The notes under the pieces were generated by a model. The model saw only the letters and a list, made by a program, of their open reading frames with translations, was not told where the DNA came from and searched no databases. A stretch of 46,062 nucleotides of DNA, from contig CADBEI010000003.1 in the NCBI GenBank assembly GCA_902793695.1, positions 1 through 46,062 on the forward strand. Reading direction: 5' to 3'. The position numbers and the translations under genes are program-made. Shown here one piece after another: positions 45,170 through 46,062 of this stretch (position 1 is its first letter; each line of letters opens with the position of its first letter). The stretch is from an uncultured Pseudomonadota bacterium (GTDB lineage: Bacteria > Pseudomonadota > Alphaproteobacteria > RF32 > CAG-239).

Positions 45170-46062
45170 ATGAGATACACGCGCACGGCTATCGGGCTTT
45201 TAACACGGCAATATCGCAGTGTTTTAAGAAAATGTTGGCTCATGAACGTTGGGTTGTTCGCGTTGGGAGTAATAGCAACTTCCGCTCCGACTTCGGCAAT
45301 GGCTGAAGTGGAGACGTTGACGTCCACTCTTAATCGGATAAAACAAGAATCCGTAAATTATTTGAACGGGGCGCACGGACAATATACACTTAAAACCACC
45401 TTTTCAACCGGTGATAAAAAGGTAACAATTAACGGCACAACCTATTACTACAAACCTACAGCCGGCGATACGGCGATTGTTAATTTGGTGGCAATCGGCG
45501 GTGCGGCCCTGACAACAAACGGTGCAACTTCCTCCAATTATGTATTTACCGACGGCACCAATTACTATACCTACAACACCTCCAAACTCGCCATCTCCGG
45601 TATAAAAATTACGACAGGTACGGCGACTAGTTATGATGTTAAGCAATCTCAAACAGATGGTACGTTTAAGTATTACAAAATATCCCATACAAATCCGAGC
45701 GGATATACGCAGGGAACTCGCGATGCCGTTCCGGCCGCAAACGAGCGTAAGTATTATACGGGAAACGATGTTGCGGAAAAAGACCACGGCGGCGCCATAA
45801 CCGTTACTTCCACCTCAAATATAACGGCGGATATTTACAATAATACAAACAGCGGCGTGTATCCGGCTCCGGGCGGTATTTATCATAGTAGCGGAGAGGT
45901 ATATAACATTGCGGGCGATTTTTATTATAATACAGCGTATAGTGACGGCGCTGCTGTACGTAACAACAGTGGTACAATAGTAAATCTTATAGGTGATTTT
46001 GTAGGTAATAAGGTTGTCGCAACTCCCGGAGGCAGTGATGGCGGCGATGGCGGTGCCATCTC
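45170..46062 (+). CDS. Pmp-like autotransporter adhesin, N-terminal part (cut by right edge)
   Basis: 297 residues are visible from ATG 45170, with a ggaggg ribosome site 8 bases upstream; no stop occurs before the edge. The start is a 45-residue extended signal peptide: a basic stretch (M-R-Y-T-R-T-A, then R-Q-Y-R-S-V-L-R-K), a hydrophobic core from L-F-A-L-G-V-I-A, and cleavage after T-S-A-M-A. Such long N-regions are typical of type V autotransporters. After a Ser/Thr/Tyr-rich region (about 60-195) come G-G-A-I and F-x-x-N motifs (D-F-Y-Y-N, D-F-V-G-N, with D-I-Y-N-N as a variant) spaced 26-29 residues apart. That is the hallmark of chlamydial polymorphic membrane protein repeats, which fold as a parallel beta-helix. 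Role: secreted surface adhesin. A C-terminal barrel is expected outside the window. Confidence 0.82.
   Translation, partial: MRYTRTAIGLLTRQYRSVLRKCWLMNVGLFALGVIATSAPTSAMAEVETLTSTLNRIKQESVNYLNGAHGQYTLKTTFSTGDKKVTINGTTYYYKPTAGDTAIVNLVAIGGAALTTNGATSSNYVFTDGTNYYTYNTSKLAISGIKITTGTATSYDVKQSQTDGTFKYYKISHTNPSGYTQGTRDAVPAANERKYYTGNDVAEKDHGGAITVTSTSNITADIYNNTNSGVYPAPGGIYHSSGEVYNIAGDFYYNTAYSDGAAVRNNSGTIVNLIGDFVGNKVVATPGGSDGGDGGAI

Overview
The window reads as chromosomal DNA of an alphaproteobacterium with moderate to low GC. The markers are a CckA-type hybrid histidine kinase, an HdaA-like replication regulator, a MipZ-like division ATPase, clpP-clpX, the rimP-nusA-ylxR-infB-rbfA block and a tRNA-His. 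That tRNA keeps the canonical G-1:C73 pair. As I recall, the Rhizobiales/Rhodobacterales/Caulobacterales group has lost this pair, so a lineage outside that group is likelier. There are no phage, plasmid, IS or CRISPR signatures.

Layout. (1) 1-9655: the 3' part of a giant trimeric autotransporter adhesin (type Vc), cut by the left edge. It has two frame breaks: one near 605-620, and one caused by an exact 14-bp tandem duplication at 9477-9504 that separates the stalk from its YadA-type membrane anchor. (2) 9724-13019: envelope genes on the + strand: an inner-membrane-anchored Skp/OmpH-like protein, a membrane metallophosphoesterase, a lipoprotein and a small outer-membrane barrel. (3) 13238-19696: a five-gene apparent operon with an acidic helical protein of unknown function, a MORN-repeat secreted protein, a patatin-like lipase and two full ABC exporters. 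(4) 19781-26381, minus strand: a small membrane protein, a peroxiredoxin, pgk, gap, a very basic protein of unknown function, clpX, clpP and tRNA-His. (5) 26623-34473, + strand: a D,D-carboxypeptidase with a SPOR domain overlapping a MipZ-like ATPase; then phosphoglucomutase, CckA, HdaA and a DUF1189-like membrane protein. (6) 34673-39019: an orphan 550-residue protein, a DsbA-family oxidoreductase (minus), and a DUF47-Pit phosphate transport pair. (7) 39169-44960: rimP-nusA-ylxR-infB-rbfA plus a 41-residue membrane protein. (8) 45170 to the right edge: the start of a second large adhesin, with an extended signal peptide and GGAI/FxxN repeats like those of chlamydial Pmp autotransporters.

Themes. 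Surface adhesion dominates both ends, and envelope biogenesis genes lie next to the left adhesin. Cell-cycle control is concentrated in the middle (CckA, HdaA, MipZ, septal D,D-carboxypeptidase, ClpXP). Two perfect TTAA-N7-TTAA boxes, the Caulobacter CtrA full-site consensus, lie just upstream of two outer-surface genes (the small barrel at 12417 and the Pmp-like adhesin at 45170). This suggests that the CckA phosphorelay may control surface protein expression here. The best leads for something new are the 14-bp switch-like duplication in the adhesin, the adhesin plus membrane-anchored Skp-like neighbour, the CtrA-box/surface-gene link and the five-gene lipid/transport operon.
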